Counted from the stretch's first letter, positions 17,062-26,533 are shown. The stretch: DNA of 64,000 bases from an uncultured Oscillospiraceae bacterium (GCA_910587255.1 CAJUKT010000039.1:62001-126000), one strand, 5' to 3'. Made by a program: numbers and translations. Notes: generated by a model not told the origin, from the sequence alone.

Positions 17062-18843
17062 GTGAAAAAAGTATTTTGGGCGGCACTGTGCCTTGCCGGG
17101 CTGCTGCTGTCCGCCTGCCGGGAGCGGCCCGCCCCGGACACGGTGCTGGTCTTTCTGGAGGAGACCCGCGGCTGCACGGTGGAGGAGAACGGCCGGCGGG
17201 TGCCTGTGGGAGAGGACGCGGTGTTCACCCTCCGCCTGGACCGGGGCTGGTCCCTGACAGATACGGACTACGCCGGGGCGTTTGACATCAGCGTGTCGGA
17301 GCGGACGGCCACCCTCACCCTGCGGGAGGTCCGCTACCCCACCCGGGTGGGCCTGTGCCTGGCCAGCCGGTACTGCACCGTCACCTATGAGGCCAACGGC
17401 GGTCTGCCCGTCCGCGGCGGGGCCCTCCGGGAGAGCAGGACCTATGACCTGGCCCTCCACGCCCGGCCCAACACAGCGCAGGGCGCCGACCTGTTTGTCC
17501 GGGAGGGCTATACCCTCACCGGCTGGAACACCTGCGCGGACGGCTCCGGCGACGCCGTGGGCCTGGGCAGCCGGGTGAGCGTCCCCGCCGGCGGCGTCAC
17601 CCTGTACGCCCAGTGGGCCCGGTGGAGCGCGGCGGAGGATTTCACCTGGCGGCAGACCCAGGAGGGGGCGGCGGTCACCGGCTATCACGGGACGGACCGT
17701 GTGGCGGTCATCCCGGAGCGGCTGGACGGCAGGCCGGTGACCTCGGTGGAGGCGGGCGCGTTTGACGGCTGCGCGGCGGCGCAGGTGGTCTTGCCGCCCA
17801 CCCTGCTGGACGTGACCCCGGGGGCCTTCCAAAACTGCGCGCTGGAAACCGTCACCCTGTTTGACGGCATCCGCAGCGTGGCCGACGGCAGCTTCCAAAA
17901 CTGCCCGGCGCTCAGGACCCTGCGCATCAACGCCATGGAAGCCCCCTTCGGCTATGCGTGGCGCAAGGAGAGCTGCTATGCGGACAAGGTGGACCTGCTG
18001 ATCCTCACCCAGGGGCAGAGGCGGGCGGTGTTCTACGGCGGCTGCTCCATGTGGTATAACCTGGACGGCCTTCAGGCCCAGCAGGCGCTGGGGGACGGCT
18101 ACAGGGTGGTGAACCTGGGGCTGAACGGCACGGTGAATTCCCCGGTGCAGATGCAGATCCTGGGGGCGTTTCTGGGGGATGGGGACATTGTGATCCACAC
18201 TCCCGAGCTGTCCAGCCGGCAGCAGATGCTCCTGCGCACCGCCATGGGGGAGCAGGACGATAAGCTGTGGTGCGGCATTGAGAATAATTATGACCTGTTC
18301 GCCCTGGTGGACCTGTCCACTGTGGAGGGGGTGTTCGACAGCCTGTGCCGCTATCTGTCCCAGAAAAACGCCCGGGCGTCCTATGCCCAGATTTACCGGG
18401 ACGAGTACGACCAGCCCTATATGGACCGCCTGGGCTGCATCCCCTTCTTTCGGTCTGGCACGCAGGACGGCCTGCCCGACCGGGTGTTCCTGGACCCCGC
18501 CCTGATCGACAGGGAGGCCATGGAACGGCTGGGGGCGTATTACGCCTGGTTTCAGTCCCGGGGGGCCCGGGTGTACGTGTCCTGCGCCTGCGTCAACCTG
18601 GATGCGGTGCCCGAGGGACAGCGGGGAAACGCCGCGCTGCTGGACGGCCTGCTTCAGGAGGCGGTGGGGCGGATGGAGGGGGTGGCCCTCATCTCCGCCC
18701 TGGAGGATTACCTGTATCAAAATGAGGACTTTTTCGACACAAATTATCACCTGGTCACCCAGGCGGCGCAGAAAAACACCGCCCTTTGGCTCCGGGACCT
18801 GCGGGCCCAGATGGAGCGGGACGGCGTGTGGGAGGGCGTATGA
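17062..18843 (+). CDS. Lipoprotein with InlB-type repeat, BspA-like leucine-rich repeats and SGNH hydrolase-like domain
   Basis: 593 residues. A lipobox signal (LLLSAC) is followed by an InlB/Listeria-Bacteroides repeat (about 109-188, from VTYEANGG to GYTLTGWN to YAQW), two or three BspA-type leucine-rich repeats (about 195-295), and a DltD/AlgX-like SGNH domain (about 310-590) with YGGCSMW (Ser329) and FFDTNYH (Asp559, His563) as the probable catalytic residues. The repeats should mediate surface or polymer binding and the SGNH part acyl transfer or de-acylation. The GTG start at 17062 has AGGAGGG upstream, which decides it. The next gene overlaps by four bases and encodes the same domains in reverse order. 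Confidence 0.75.
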   Translation: MKKVFWAALCLAGLLLSACRERPAPDTVLVFLEETRGCTVEENGRRVPVGEDAVFTLRLDRGWSLTDTDYAGAFDISVSERTATLTLREVRYPTRVGLCLASRYCTVTYEANGGLPVRGGALRESRTYDLALHARPNTAQGADLFVREGYTLTGWNTCADGSGDAVGLGSRVSVPAGGVTLYAQWARWSAAEDFTWRQTQEGAAVTGYHGTDRVAVIPERLDGRPVTSVEAGAFDGCAAAQVVLPPTLLDVTPGAFQNCALETVTLFDGIRSVADGSFQNCPALRTLRINAMEAPFGYAWRKESCYADKVDLLILTQGQRRAVFYGGCSMWYNLDGLQAQQALGDGYRVVNLGLNGTVNSPVQMQILGAFLGDGDIVIHTPELSSRQQMLLRTAMGEQDDKLWCGIENNYDLFALVDLSTVEGVFDSLCRYLSQKNARASYAQIYRDEYDQPYMDRLGCIPFFRSGTQDGLPDRVFLDPALIDREAMERLGAYYAWFQSRGARVYVSCACVNLDAVPEGQRGNAALLDGLLQEAVGRMEGVALISALEDYLYQNEDFFDTNYHLVTQAAQKNTALWLRDLRAQMERDGVWEGV

Positions 18844-20285
18844 AACGGCATGTGATCCAAATCGCGGCGGCCCTGCTGCTGCTGGCCATTCTGCCCGCCG
18901 GGCTGCTGGGGGCGGGGCTGTCCCTGCCCGCCTGCTACCAGGACAGCTACTACGCGCAGCTGCCCGAGCTGTACCGCCGCCTGACGCACAGCCCGGGGAA
19001 GCGGCTGATCCTGGTGGGGGGCAGCAATGTGGCCTTTGGGGTGGACACGGGCCTTTTGGAGCGCACGCTGGCCCAATACGGGTATGAGTACACCGTATGC
19101 CCCTTCGGCCTGTATGCCGCCGTGGGCGCCGGCGCCATGCTGGAGCTGTCCCAGGGCCAACTGCGGGAGGGGGACGTGGTGGTGCTGGCGGTGGAGCCGA
19201 CGGATGAAACGCTGTCCGATTACTTTGGCGCGTCCGCGTTCTGGAAGTGCGCGGAGGAGGCCCCGGAGCTGCTGCTGGGGGTGAGCCCGGCCCATCAGGC
19301 GGCGCTGGCGGGCAATTACGTGGGCTTTCTTCAGGAGCGCGCGTCCATCTGCCGCAGCGGGGAGTTCCCCGCCGCCGGTGGGGTGTACGCGAAATCCTCC
19401 TTTGACGGGGACGGCAACCTGAGCTTTTACCGGGCGGGGAACGTGATGGCCCTGGGGTGGGACACCGGCGCGCCGGTGGACCTGGGAGCGGTGTCCATCT
19501 CGCCGGAATTTGCCGGGCAGGTGAACGGATACTGCCGGGCGGCCGAGGCCCGGGGCGCGGAGGTATATCTCAGCTTCAGCCCTGTGAACCGCTCCGCCCT
19601 GGAGGGGGATGAGCAGGAGGGGGCGTCGGCCTATTTCCGCGCCTGCCTGGACGCCTTCCGCTGCCCCGTGATCAGCGACCCCAACCGCTATATTCTGGAC
19701 AGCGGCTGGTTTTACGACTCCAATTTCCATCTGAACTCCGCCGGGGCGGCGGTGCGCACCCGCCTGCTGGCGGAGGATCTGCTGGCCCAGTGGGGCTGCT
19801 ACCAGGCTCTGGACCTCCCCCAGCCCGACATGCCGGAGCCCGTTCCCCAGGAGGCGGCGGAGGCGGAGGACAGCGGCTGCTTCCTGTTCTCGCCCATAGA
19901 CGAAGCGGGCTCGGGATATCTGGTGTCCGGCCTGACGCAGGCGGGGATGGAGCAGGCCAGCCTCACCGTGCCCGCCAGCTTTGCGGGCAGGCCGGTGGTG
20001 GGGGTGGAGCCCCGGGCGCTGGAGGGCGGATCAGCGCTGGAGGAGCTGCGCCTGCCGGAAAGCATTGAAAGCCTGCCGGACGGGGTGTTCTCCGGCTGCC
20101 CGAGGCTGACCCGGCTGGTGCTGGAGCACACGGGGCGGCTGTGCCGCATCACCGAGCGCACCTTCGACGGCGCGCCCCAGGTGAAATGCTATGTTCCAAC
20201 TGCGGCCTACCCCCTCTACCGGGATGGGGACGGCTGCGAGACAAACCCGTGGGCGGCGCTGCTGGAGCGCATATTTCGCTATTGA
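18840..20285 (+). CDS. Membrane-anchored SGNH hydrolase-like protein with C-terminal leucine-rich repeats
   Basis: 481 residues: an uncleaved-looking N-terminal hydrophobic helix (8-28), a DltD/AlgX-like SGNH domain (about 45-330) with ILVGGSNV (Ser62) and YDSNFHLN (Asp293, His297), then BspA-type leucine-rich repeats (about 355-455, LEELRLPESIESLPDGVFSGCP). It is the last gene of the ligase-MBOAT operon and overlaps the previous gene (ATGA). With a Ser-Asp-His set in the expected places it is probably active as an O-acyltransferase or esterase on the outer face of the membrane. The GDSL Ser motif is GGS rather than GDS, as in DltD/AlgJ relatives. Confidence 0.75.
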   Translation: MKRHVIQIAAALLLLAILPAGLLGAGLSLPACYQDSYYAQLPELYRRLTHSPGKRLILVGGSNVAFGVDTGLLERTLAQYGYEYTVCPFGLYAAVGAGAMLELSQGQLREGDVVVLAVEPTDETLSDYFGASAFWKCAEEAPELLLGVSPAHQAALAGNYVGFLQERASICRSGEFPAAGGVYAKSSFDGDGNLSFYRAGNVMALGWDTGAPVDLGAVSISPEFAGQVNGYCRAAEARGAEVYLSFSPVNRSALEGDEQEGASAYFRACLDAFRCPVISDPNRYILDSGWFYDSNFHLNSAGAAVRTRLLAEDLLAQWGCYQALDLPQPDMPEPVPQEAAEAEDSGCFLFSPIDEAGSGYLVSGLTQAGMEQASLTVPASFAGRPVVGVEPRALEGGSALEELRLPESIESLPDGVFSGCPRLTRLVLEHTGRLCRITERTFDGAPQVKCYVPTAAYPLYRDGDGCETNPWAALLERIFRY

Positions 20286-20356
20286 GAAGCAGTACCAATC
20301 GCCGAAGTATTCAGATTGGCCGTAAAGCTGGGTGCTGAGGCTATTGGTACTGCTTC
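20286..20356 (+). repeat. Intergenic repeat, family 2, short copy with perfect 14-bp inverted ends
   Basis: GAAGCAGTACCAAT (20286-20299) is exactly complementary to 20343-20356. The copy starts directly after the TGA stop. Compared with the long copy, the ends differ by paired changes (GCTG..CAGC became GCAG..CTGC), as expected if the paired structure is selected. Confidence 0.75.
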
Positions 20357-20414
20357 TGAGGGGCGCGCGGCCCACGCTATGCGCTTTTTCAGCCTGCCTC
20401 CGCGTGACTGCAAA

Positions 20415-20455
20415 AAAGCCCCGGGCCAATGGGAACTGCCATCGGCCCGGGGCTT
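20415..20455. terminator. Bidirectional terminator between the SGNH operon and ara genes
   Basis: Perfect 13-bp stem (20415-20427 with 20443-20455). A-rich bases flank the left arm and TTTCT follows the right arm, so it could serve both converging transcripts. Confidence 0.8.
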
Positions 20456-20531
20456 TCTGATTGTTTGTGACATATGCGGCACGCGCAGCGCCCGCGGGAG
20501 GAAGGACGGCGGATAGGGTCCGGCCTCGGTT

Positions 20532-21230
20532 TCAGCCCTGCCCGTAGTACGCCCCCGGCCCGTGCTTGCGCAGGTAGTGCTTGTTCAGCAGCTCCTGCTG
20601 CATGGGGCCCTTGCGCGGCTCCAGGGCCAGCGCGTGCCAGTCCATGAACGCCGCCTCCTCCAGCACTACCGCGTTGTGTACGGCGTCGAGCGGGCCGGTC
20701 CCCCAGGCAAAGGGGCCGTGGCTGTGCACCAGCGCCCCGGGCACCTGGGCGGGATCAATGCGGCGCTCCCGGAAGGTGCCGATGATGACGTTTCCAGTCT
20801 CCCGCTCATAGCTTCCGCCAATCTCCGCCGGGGTCATCGGACGGGTGCAGGGGATCTCGCCGTAGAAATAATCCGCCTGGGTGGTGCCCATGGCGGGGAT
20901 GCCCCGGCCCGCCTGGGCGAACGCCGTGGCCCAGCGGGAATGGGTGTGGACAATGCCGCCCAGGGTGGGAAAGGCGTTATACAGCGCCGCGTGGGTGTCC
21001 GTGTCGCTGGAGGGCTTCCACTTGCCCTCCACCCGCGCCCCGGTTTCCAGGGAGACCACCACCATGTCGTCCGCCGTCATGCCGTCGTACTCCACCCCGG
21101 AGGGCTTGATGACCATGAGGCCCCGCTCCCGGTCCACCCCGGACACATTCCCCCAGGTGAAGGTGACCAGGCCGTGCTTTGGCAGCAAAAGATTGGCTTC
21201 CAGCACTTTTTGCTTCAATTCCGCCAGCAT
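20532..21230 (-). CDS. araD: L-ribulose-5-phosphate 4-epimerase
   Basis: The 232-residue product is a class II aldolase-fold AraD: TWGNVSGVD near the N terminus, KPSGVEY, SSDTDTHAALY, and zinc ligands in HTHS (near residue 95) and in HSHGPFAWG (near 170). It converts L-ribulose 5-phosphate to D-xylulose 5-phosphate, which enters the pentose phosphate pathway. Its start codon directly follows the araB stop with no gap, and its length is normal. It is the third gene of the araA-araB-araD operon. Confidence 0.95.
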   Translation of the reverse strand: MLAELKQKVLEANLLLPKHGLVTFTWGNVSGVDRERGLMVIKPSGVEYDGMTADDMVVVSLETGARVEGKWKPSSDTDTHAALYNAFPTLGGIVHTHSRWATAFAQAGRGIPAMGTTQADYFYGEIPCTRPMTPAEIGGSYERETGNVIIGTFRERRIDPAQVPGALVHSHGPFAWGTGPLDAVHNAVVLEEAAFMDWHALALEPRKGPMQQELLNKHYLRKHGPGAYYGQG

Positions 21231-22760
21231 TTACAGCACCTCCGCCGCCTTGCGCTCCACGTCCAGCAGGGCGCGGTAACGCGCCATGTAGGCGTTAAAG
21301 CCCGCCGCCGTCTCCCTGTCCGGCTGGACGGTGGAGCCGGACACCCCGGCGAACACTGGGTTATTCAGGTATGCTTCCAAGGTTTCGCCTTCGGCTCTCC
21401 AAACCCGGTAGGCCGCCAGCAGGGCCATGCCGTAGGGGCCGCCCTCCCCGGCGGTGTCCAGGCAGGAGACGGGGGCGCTGCAGGCCGCGGCGAGGAACGC
21501 CTGCCCCACCAGCGGGGTCTTGAACAGCCCGCCGTGGCCGGTGAGGGAGTCGATGGCCACCCCCTCGGAGGCCAGAATGTCCATGCCGATTTTCAGCGTC
21601 GCCATGGTGGCATAGAGCTGGGCCCGGAAGAAATTCGCCAGGGTGAACCGGGCCTCCGGCGTACGCACCACCAGAGGACGGCCCGTGTCCATATGGGTGA
21701 CGCCCTCCCCGGACAGGTAGTTGCAGACGGTGACGCCGCCGCAGTCCGCCTCGCCCTCCAGGCTTTTTTCGTAGAGCCTGGTGTAAAGCTCGCCGGGCTC
21801 GGGGGACGCGCCGAACAGCTCCGCCGCCTCCTTCAGCACCCCGGCCCAGGCGTTGGTGTCGTTGGTGCAGTTATTGCAGTGGACCATAGCCACCGGCGCG
21901 CCGGTGGGGGTGGTGACCAGGTCGATCTCCGGGTAAACCCGGGACAGCGGCTTTTCCAGCACCACCATGGAGAAAATGGAGGTGCCCGCCGACACATTGC
22001 CGGTGCGGGGGGCCACGGCGTTGGTGGCGGTCATGCCGGTGCCCGCGTCGCCCTCGGCGGGGGCGAAGGGGATGCCGGGGGAGAGCAGGCCGTCCAGCAG
22101 GGCCGCGCCGGATTCCGTGAGGCAGCCCGCATCCGCACCGGCGGGGAGCACCCGGGGCAGCACGTCCCGGATGCTCCAGGGCTGGGATTCCGTCAGCGCC
22201 CCGAATTTGCGCAGCATCTCCCCGTCGTAGTCCAGCGTCCGGCTGTCAATGGGGAACATCCCGGACGCCTCGCCCACGCCCACGGCGTTCACGCCGGTGA
22301 GCATATAGTGGACGTACCCGGCCAGGGTGGTGATGTGGGCGACGCGGGGGACGTGCTCCTCCCCGTTGAGCACCGCCTGATAGAGGTGGGCGATGGACCA
22401 CCGCTGGGGGATGTTGAAGCCGAACAGGGCGGTCAGTTCTGCGGCGGCGGGCCCGGTGATGGTGTTCTGCCAGGTGCGGAAGGGGGTGAGCAGGTTCCAG
22501 TCCGCGTCAAAGGCCAGATAGCCGTGCATCATGCCGGATATGCCCATGGCGCGGACGTTCTCCCGTTTATCCACCCTGGACAGGGCCGTTTTCAGCCCCG
22601 TCCACACCTCGTCCAGGGGGTACGTCCACACGCCGTTTTCGTAGGCGCTGGCCCAGGTATAGTTCCCGGAGGACGTGGGCTTAAACCGTTCGTCGATGGC
22701 GACGGCCTTGATCCGGGTGGAGCCCAATTCAATGCCCAAGATCACATTGTTGTCCTTCAT
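21231..22760 (-). CDS. araB: Ribulokinase-type FGGY carbohydrate kinase
   Basis: The 509-residue kinase has the FGGY fold: N-terminal phosphate motif LGIELGSTRIKAVAID, a GMMHGYL segment near residue 105, the second domain with GHGGLFKTP (near 405) and a C-terminal GEGGPYGMALLAAY adenosine-binding motif. Placed between arabinose isomerase and ribulose-5-phosphate epimerase genes, it should phosphorylate L-ribulose. By sequence alone it looks like the xylulokinase-like branch of the family used as ribulokinase in many Bacillota, so the substrate is taken from context. Ten bases separate it from araA. Confidence 0.85.
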   Translation of the reverse strand: MKDNNVILGIELGSTRIKAVAIDERFKPTSSGNYTWASAYENGVWTYPLDEVWTGLKTALSRVDKRENVRAMGISGMMHGYLAFDADWNLLTPFRTWQNTITGPAAAELTALFGFNIPQRWSIAHLYQAVLNGEEHVPRVAHITTLAGYVHYMLTGVNAVGVGEASGMFPIDSRTLDYDGEMLRKFGALTESQPWSIRDVLPRVLPAGADAGCLTESGAALLDGLLSPGIPFAPAEGDAGTGMTATNAVAPRTGNVSAGTSIFSMVVLEKPLSRVYPEIDLVTTPTGAPVAMVHCNNCTNDTNAWAGVLKEAAELFGASPEPGELYTRLYEKSLEGEADCGGVTVCNYLSGEGVTHMDTGRPLVVRTPEARFTLANFFRAQLYATMATLKIGMDILASEGVAIDSLTGHGGLFKTPLVGQAFLAAACSAPVSCLDTAGEGGPYGMALLAAYRVWRAEGETLEAYLNNPVFAGVSGSTVQPDRETAAGFNAYMARYRALLDVERKAAEVL

Positions 22761-22770
22761 AGTCCAGACC

Positions 22771-24237
22771 TCATTTTAATTTCCAGGCCAGATCGTTCCA
22801 GAACAGCTCCTGCTCCAGTCCCTCCACCGTGGTGTCCCTGGTGATGTGGACAAACTCAATCTCCATCATCCTGGCCCAGTCCCGCAGCATCTCCGCGTCC
22901 ACGTCGTAGCTGAGCACCGTATGGTGCGCGCCGCCCGCTGTGATCCAGCACTCCACCCCGGCGGTGAGGGACGGCTCCGCCCGCCACATCACCCGGGCCA
23001 CCGGCAGGTTTGGCATGGGCAGGATGGGCTTGACGCAGTGGATATCCTGGCAGATGAGGCGCAGGCGGCCGCCCATGTCGATCAGGCTGGCCACAATGGC
23101 GTCCCCCTCCTTGCCCTCGAACACCAGCCGGGCGGGGTCCTTCTCGTTCATGCCGATGCCCAGGGGATGGGTTTCAATGCGGGGGCGCTGCGCCGCGCAG
23201 CAGGGGCAGACCTCCAGCATGTGGGCCCCCAGGCTGTACTCCCGGCCCTCCACAAGATGGTAGGTATAGTCCTCCATGAACAAAGAGCACCCGTTGCCGT
23301 CCTCCCCCATGGCCTTCATAATGGCGGTCATGGCGGCCACCTTCCAATCCCCCTCGCCGCCGTAGCCGTAGCCCTGGGCCATCAGATGCTGGCTGGCCAG
23401 GCCGGGGAGCTGCTCCATGCCGTACAGGTCCTGAAAGGTGTTGGTGAAGGCCCCGCAGCCCTCCCGGTCCAGCATCCGCCGGATGGCGAGTTCCTCCCGG
23501 GCCTGGTAACGGATGGCGTCCATGTTGCCGGTGGCGATATCGTATTGCGCTATGTAGAGCTCCATGAGCGCGTCGATGTCCGCTTCGGTGACGGCGTCCA
23601 TCTCCTTCACCAGGTCGCCAACAGCCCAGGTGTTCACCTGCCAGCCCAGTTTGACCTGGGCCTCCACCTTGTCGCCCTCGGTGACGGCCACCTCCCGCAT
23701 GTTGTCGCCAAAGCGCATCACCTTCAGGGATCTGGACACCGCCGCGCCTGCGGCGGCGCGCATCCAGCGGCCCAGCCGCACATGCACGCTCTCATCCTGC
23801 CAGTGGCCGGCGATGACCTTGCGGGGCAGGCGCAGCCGGGCGGCGAGAAAGCCGTGCTCCCGGTCGCCGTGGGCGGCCTGATTGAGGTTCATGAAGTCCA
23901 TGTCGATCTCGTCGCCGGGGATCTCCCGGTTATACTGGGTGGCCAGGTGGCAATAGGGCTTTTGCAGCCCCGCCAGGCCGTTAATCCACATTTTGCTGGG
24001 GGAAAAGGTGTGGCACCAGGCCACCACCCCGGCGCAGGACGGGCTGTAGTTGGCCTCCCTCACTACGCCGGCAATCTCCCCGGCGGTTTTGGCGGTCACC
24101 TTATAGACCAGGGGGAAGGGCAGGAGCCTGGACAGCTGCTCCGCCATCTCCCTGGCCCGGGCGTCCACCGTCTCCAGCACCTCGGGGCCGTACAGGAACT
24201 GGCTGCCCACCACAAACCAGAATTCATAATTTTTCAT
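22771..24237 (-). CDS. araA: L-arabinose isomerase
   Basis: 488 residues, the usual length for AraA. Diagnostic segments are FWFVVGSQFLYG at the start, WCHTFSPSKMWI near 80, QYNREIPGDEIDMDFMNLNQ near 105, the metal-site region with GYGYGGEGDWK near 300, and the C-terminal GGAHHTVLSYD. The enzyme converts L-arabinose to L-ribulose using Mn2+. It is the first gene of the operon; AGGAGC sits just before the ATG. No arabinose transporter or AraR/GntR-type regulator is adjacent, so import and control lie elsewhere or in the nearby AraC-type gene. Confidence 0.97.
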   Translation of the reverse strand: MKNYEFWFVVGSQFLYGPEVLETVDARAREMAEQLSRLLPFPLVYKVTAKTAGEIAGVVREANYSPSCAGVVAWCHTFSPSKMWINGLAGLQKPYCHLATQYNREIPGDEIDMDFMNLNQAAHGDREHGFLAARLRLPRKVIAGHWQDESVHVRLGRWMRAAAGAAVSRSLKVMRFGDNMREVAVTEGDKVEAQVKLGWQVNTWAVGDLVKEMDAVTEADIDALMELYIAQYDIATGNMDAIRYQAREELAIRRMLDREGCGAFTNTFQDLYGMEQLPGLASQHLMAQGYGYGGEGDWKVAAMTAIMKAMGEDGNGCSLFMEDYTYHLVEGREYSLGAHMLEVCPCCAAQRPRIETHPLGIGMNEKDPARLVFEGKEGDAIVASLIDMGGRLRLICQDIHCVKPILPMPNLPVARVMWRAEPSLTAGVECWITAGGAHHTVLSYDVDAEMLRDWARMMEIEFVHITRDTTVEGLEQELFWNDLAWKLK

Positions 24238-24332
24238 GATACCCGCTCCTAATTTTTTAACCTGCGTCCATCTGTATCCTGCGCTGTTCGCCGCAGGTCA
24301 GATCTCCGCGTCTGGGTTGAAATACCAAATGA

Positions 24333-24369
24333 GCGGGCCGCCCCCCAAATCCGTTAAGGAGCGGCCCGC
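24333..24369 (-). terminator. Hairpin after the hydrolase-membrane gene
   Basis: Nine-bp GC-rich stem (24333-24341 with 24361-24369) between the stop of the hydrolase gene (24384) and the araA start, separating the two transcription units. No clear T-run. Confidence 0.5.
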
Positions 24370-24383
24370 AGCAGCAGTTTATG

Positions 24384-26246
24384 TCAGGCCGGCAGGGTAT
24401 ACACCGCCGTGTTAATGATGGCGTTCAGTGTGCCGAAGATCACCGGCCCCAAGTAAAGGTTGCTGGTGGCGTTGTAGATCTTCCGATTGATGATTGTGCC
24501 GGCTGTTGCGGACAGGATCATATAGGACAGCATCATATAGGCCTTCCAGTTGGAGAAACTGCCAAAGCCGACCCCGGTTCGGGCCAGATTGGTGTAATAT
24601 ACGATAACCACGATGATGGTACCCAGCACATTACACAGCACACAGATCAAAAGATTCACGCGCTCCGGCATATCTTTGAAGCGGTTGCAGCCGTTCATAA
24701 TCAGCGAGTTGATGCACCAATACAAGATAAAAAACGGCGCATAGCACAGGGAGACTTTCAGATGAGACCACTTCATCATCGCCATGGACAGGTCCACCAG
24801 GCGGAAGTCTACCTTGAAGAAATAGTCTGCAAACCACACCACGCTGCGGCAGAGGAGCACAACACACATTGCCAGAAGCACCGTCCGCCCGACATTCGCC
24901 AAGCTGATCTTCAGGTTATAGTCCGAGAGCTTTGCTCCGTTCTTCTTGTGGATCAGGTTGTAGAACAGGAAGAACATCGTAAGCAGGAACAGTCCGCTGA
25001 ACAGCATCCAAACTACTACATTGTTAGCCACACCGTACACAAAAATCTTGCCGGTATTGCCCTGCCCGGTGAGTGAGAATATCTTGCTGGTCTGCTGAAT
25101 AATGATTGGCGCCATAATGGGCGGAACAAAGCCTCCGATCAGGGACGCGATGAGGAAGATTGCCCAATCCTTGCGCGTTTTCAGGCCGGATGTCGGCTCC
25201 TGCGCAGGCTGATTCAGGGCGGAGAACACGGGTACGTCCAACAGCAGCACGGCCAGAGGCACAGTGAGGCCCAAAATCGCCAGCAGCCCAAGGGCTGAGA
25301 GCAGCATCAAAGACAGATAGGTCTGATTAGACGGATCAATGGCGTTCGGTGCGCCCAAGGTCTGGGAAAAGAAGCTCACGGTGTCCCGGATAAACGCGCT
25401 GCTGACCATGCCGGAGCCGTGGGTAGAATCAGCGGGATTGTAGATCACCCGGCCGTTATTTTCCGCAAAGCTCCCGTAAACGTGGCCGATCTCAACTTTG
25501 ACGCTGGGATCGTCCAAATCCGCCTCCGAGAAGGTTCCGGGTACTCCCAGATTGACAACCTCTTTCATCTCCCGCTTCACGCTCAGATCGCCCGGCCAAT
25601 ATCCCTCCACAGGCTTGAAGCCCAGGCGGGAATAGGGATCATACAGGCCAGCGCCAAAGCCCAGGTTGATGTCCGTAGCCAGAGCATCCAGCGGGGAATA
25701 GGGGGGGGCCAGAATCAACGCGGCCGCCACCTTTTTCTCGTAGGTATCCGGGTGCTCACGCTGCTGTTCGCCATATTGGGTCATCACTCGAACCACATTG
25801 CCGCCGCCCTTGGAATAGCCGGCAATCCCGATGCGGCTGCTGTCAATATAGGGCAGGTTGTAATAAACATAGTCAATCAGCTCATAGAAGCCGAAGGTAG
25901 GCGACGCGCCGGTGGATTCAGAGGAATGACCGCCCGAGAGAAGGTCCAGCACATACACCGCAAACCCTCTGCGTACAAGCTCCGCAGAGCACAGTCTTAC
26001 ACTCTCCGCTGTGCTGTCATTTCCTGGGCTGTAGATGACCGCCGGTACGGGGTTGTCGGCAGAAGCGTTTACAGGGCGGTATTCCAAAAAGCGCACAATA
26101 TCGCCGCTGGCAATGGATATCTTCAAATCGTTGAGCTCATACTTTCCGTGGTCCGTCAGCATGACTTGTGTGCCAATCATACTGAGTAGGCACATCGCCA
26201 CGCACACGAGCAGCGCGATAAAACTCCGTTTCTTGCTTTTGGACAT
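24384..26246 (-). CDS. Alpha/beta hydrolase fused to a multi-span membrane domain
   Basis: The 620-residue product has an N-terminal membrane helix (8-30), an alpha/beta-hydrolase domain outside the membrane (about 45-315) with nucleophile elbow IAGYSKGG (Ser145) and a likely catalytic His in DSTHGSG (near 275), and a C-terminal region (about 330-620) with eight or nine membrane helices. The hydrolase portion resembles dienelactone-hydrolase/acyl-esterase folds; I do not recognise the membrane portion. Such fusions are found in Clostridia without an assigned role. The gene is transcribed away from an AraC regulator gene, which probably controls it. Codon use is less GC-rich than in the ara genes. 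Substrate unknown; it could be a surface esterase coupled to a transport or sensing domain. Confidence 0.7.
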   Translation of the reverse strand: MSKSKKRSFIALLVCVAMCLLSMIGTQVMLTDHGKYELNDLKISIASGDIVRFLEYRPVNASADNPVPAVIYSPGNDSTAESVRLCSAELVRRGFAVYVLDLLSGGHSSESTGASPTFGFYELIDYVYYNLPYIDSSRIGIAGYSKGGGNVVRVMTQYGEQQREHPDTYEKKVAAALILAPPYSPLDALATDINLGFGAGLYDPYSRLGFKPVEGYWPGDLSVKREMKEVVNLGVPGTFSEADLDDPSVKVEIGHVYGSFAENNGRVIYNPADSTHGSGMVSSAFIRDTVSFFSQTLGAPNAIDPSNQTYLSLMLLSALGLLAILGLTVPLAVLLLDVPVFSALNQPAQEPTSGLKTRKDWAIFLIASLIGGFVPPIMAPIIIQQTSKIFSLTGQGNTGKIFVYGVANNVVVWMLFSGLFLLTMFFLFYNLIHKKNGAKLSDYNLKISLANVGRTVLLAMCVVLLCRSVVWFADYFFKVDFRLVDLSMAMMKWSHLKVSLCYAPFFILYWCINSLIMNGCNRFKDMPERVNLLICVLCNVLGTIIVVIVYYTNLARTGVGFGSFSNWKAYMMLSYMILSATAGTIINRKIYNATSNLYLGPVIFGTLNAIINTAVYTLPA

Positions 26247-26394
26247 AACAAACCTTCCTTTCTCTATTTCACAGCCGGACCGTCTGCTTTAGGTGGGACA
26301 CAATCGCATCAAACACGTTTTACCAGCGGTGTTCATGTGACCCCCTCCCTCTGAAACTTGATATGGTCGCGCGCGCGCCGGCCGGATGTTGTTT

Positions 26395-26406
26395 GTTGTG
26401 CACAAC
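26395..26406. promoter_or_regulatory. Palindrome in the divergent AraC/hydrolase promoter region
   Basis: GTTGTGCACAAC is a perfect 12-bp palindrome in the middle of the 287-base gap between the two divergent genes, so it is a candidate operator. AraC proteins usually bind direct repeats, so the link is only positional. Confidence 0.3.
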
Positions 26407-26533
26407 GAGACCGGCCCTTATGACTTATTTTTATCACACTTTGCCCTATGCGTAAAGAATTGTCATGTTCTTACATAGACATTTATTGATATTTAGTGTA
26501 TTATGACCATATGTTTTGGAAGGAGGAGCCCTT

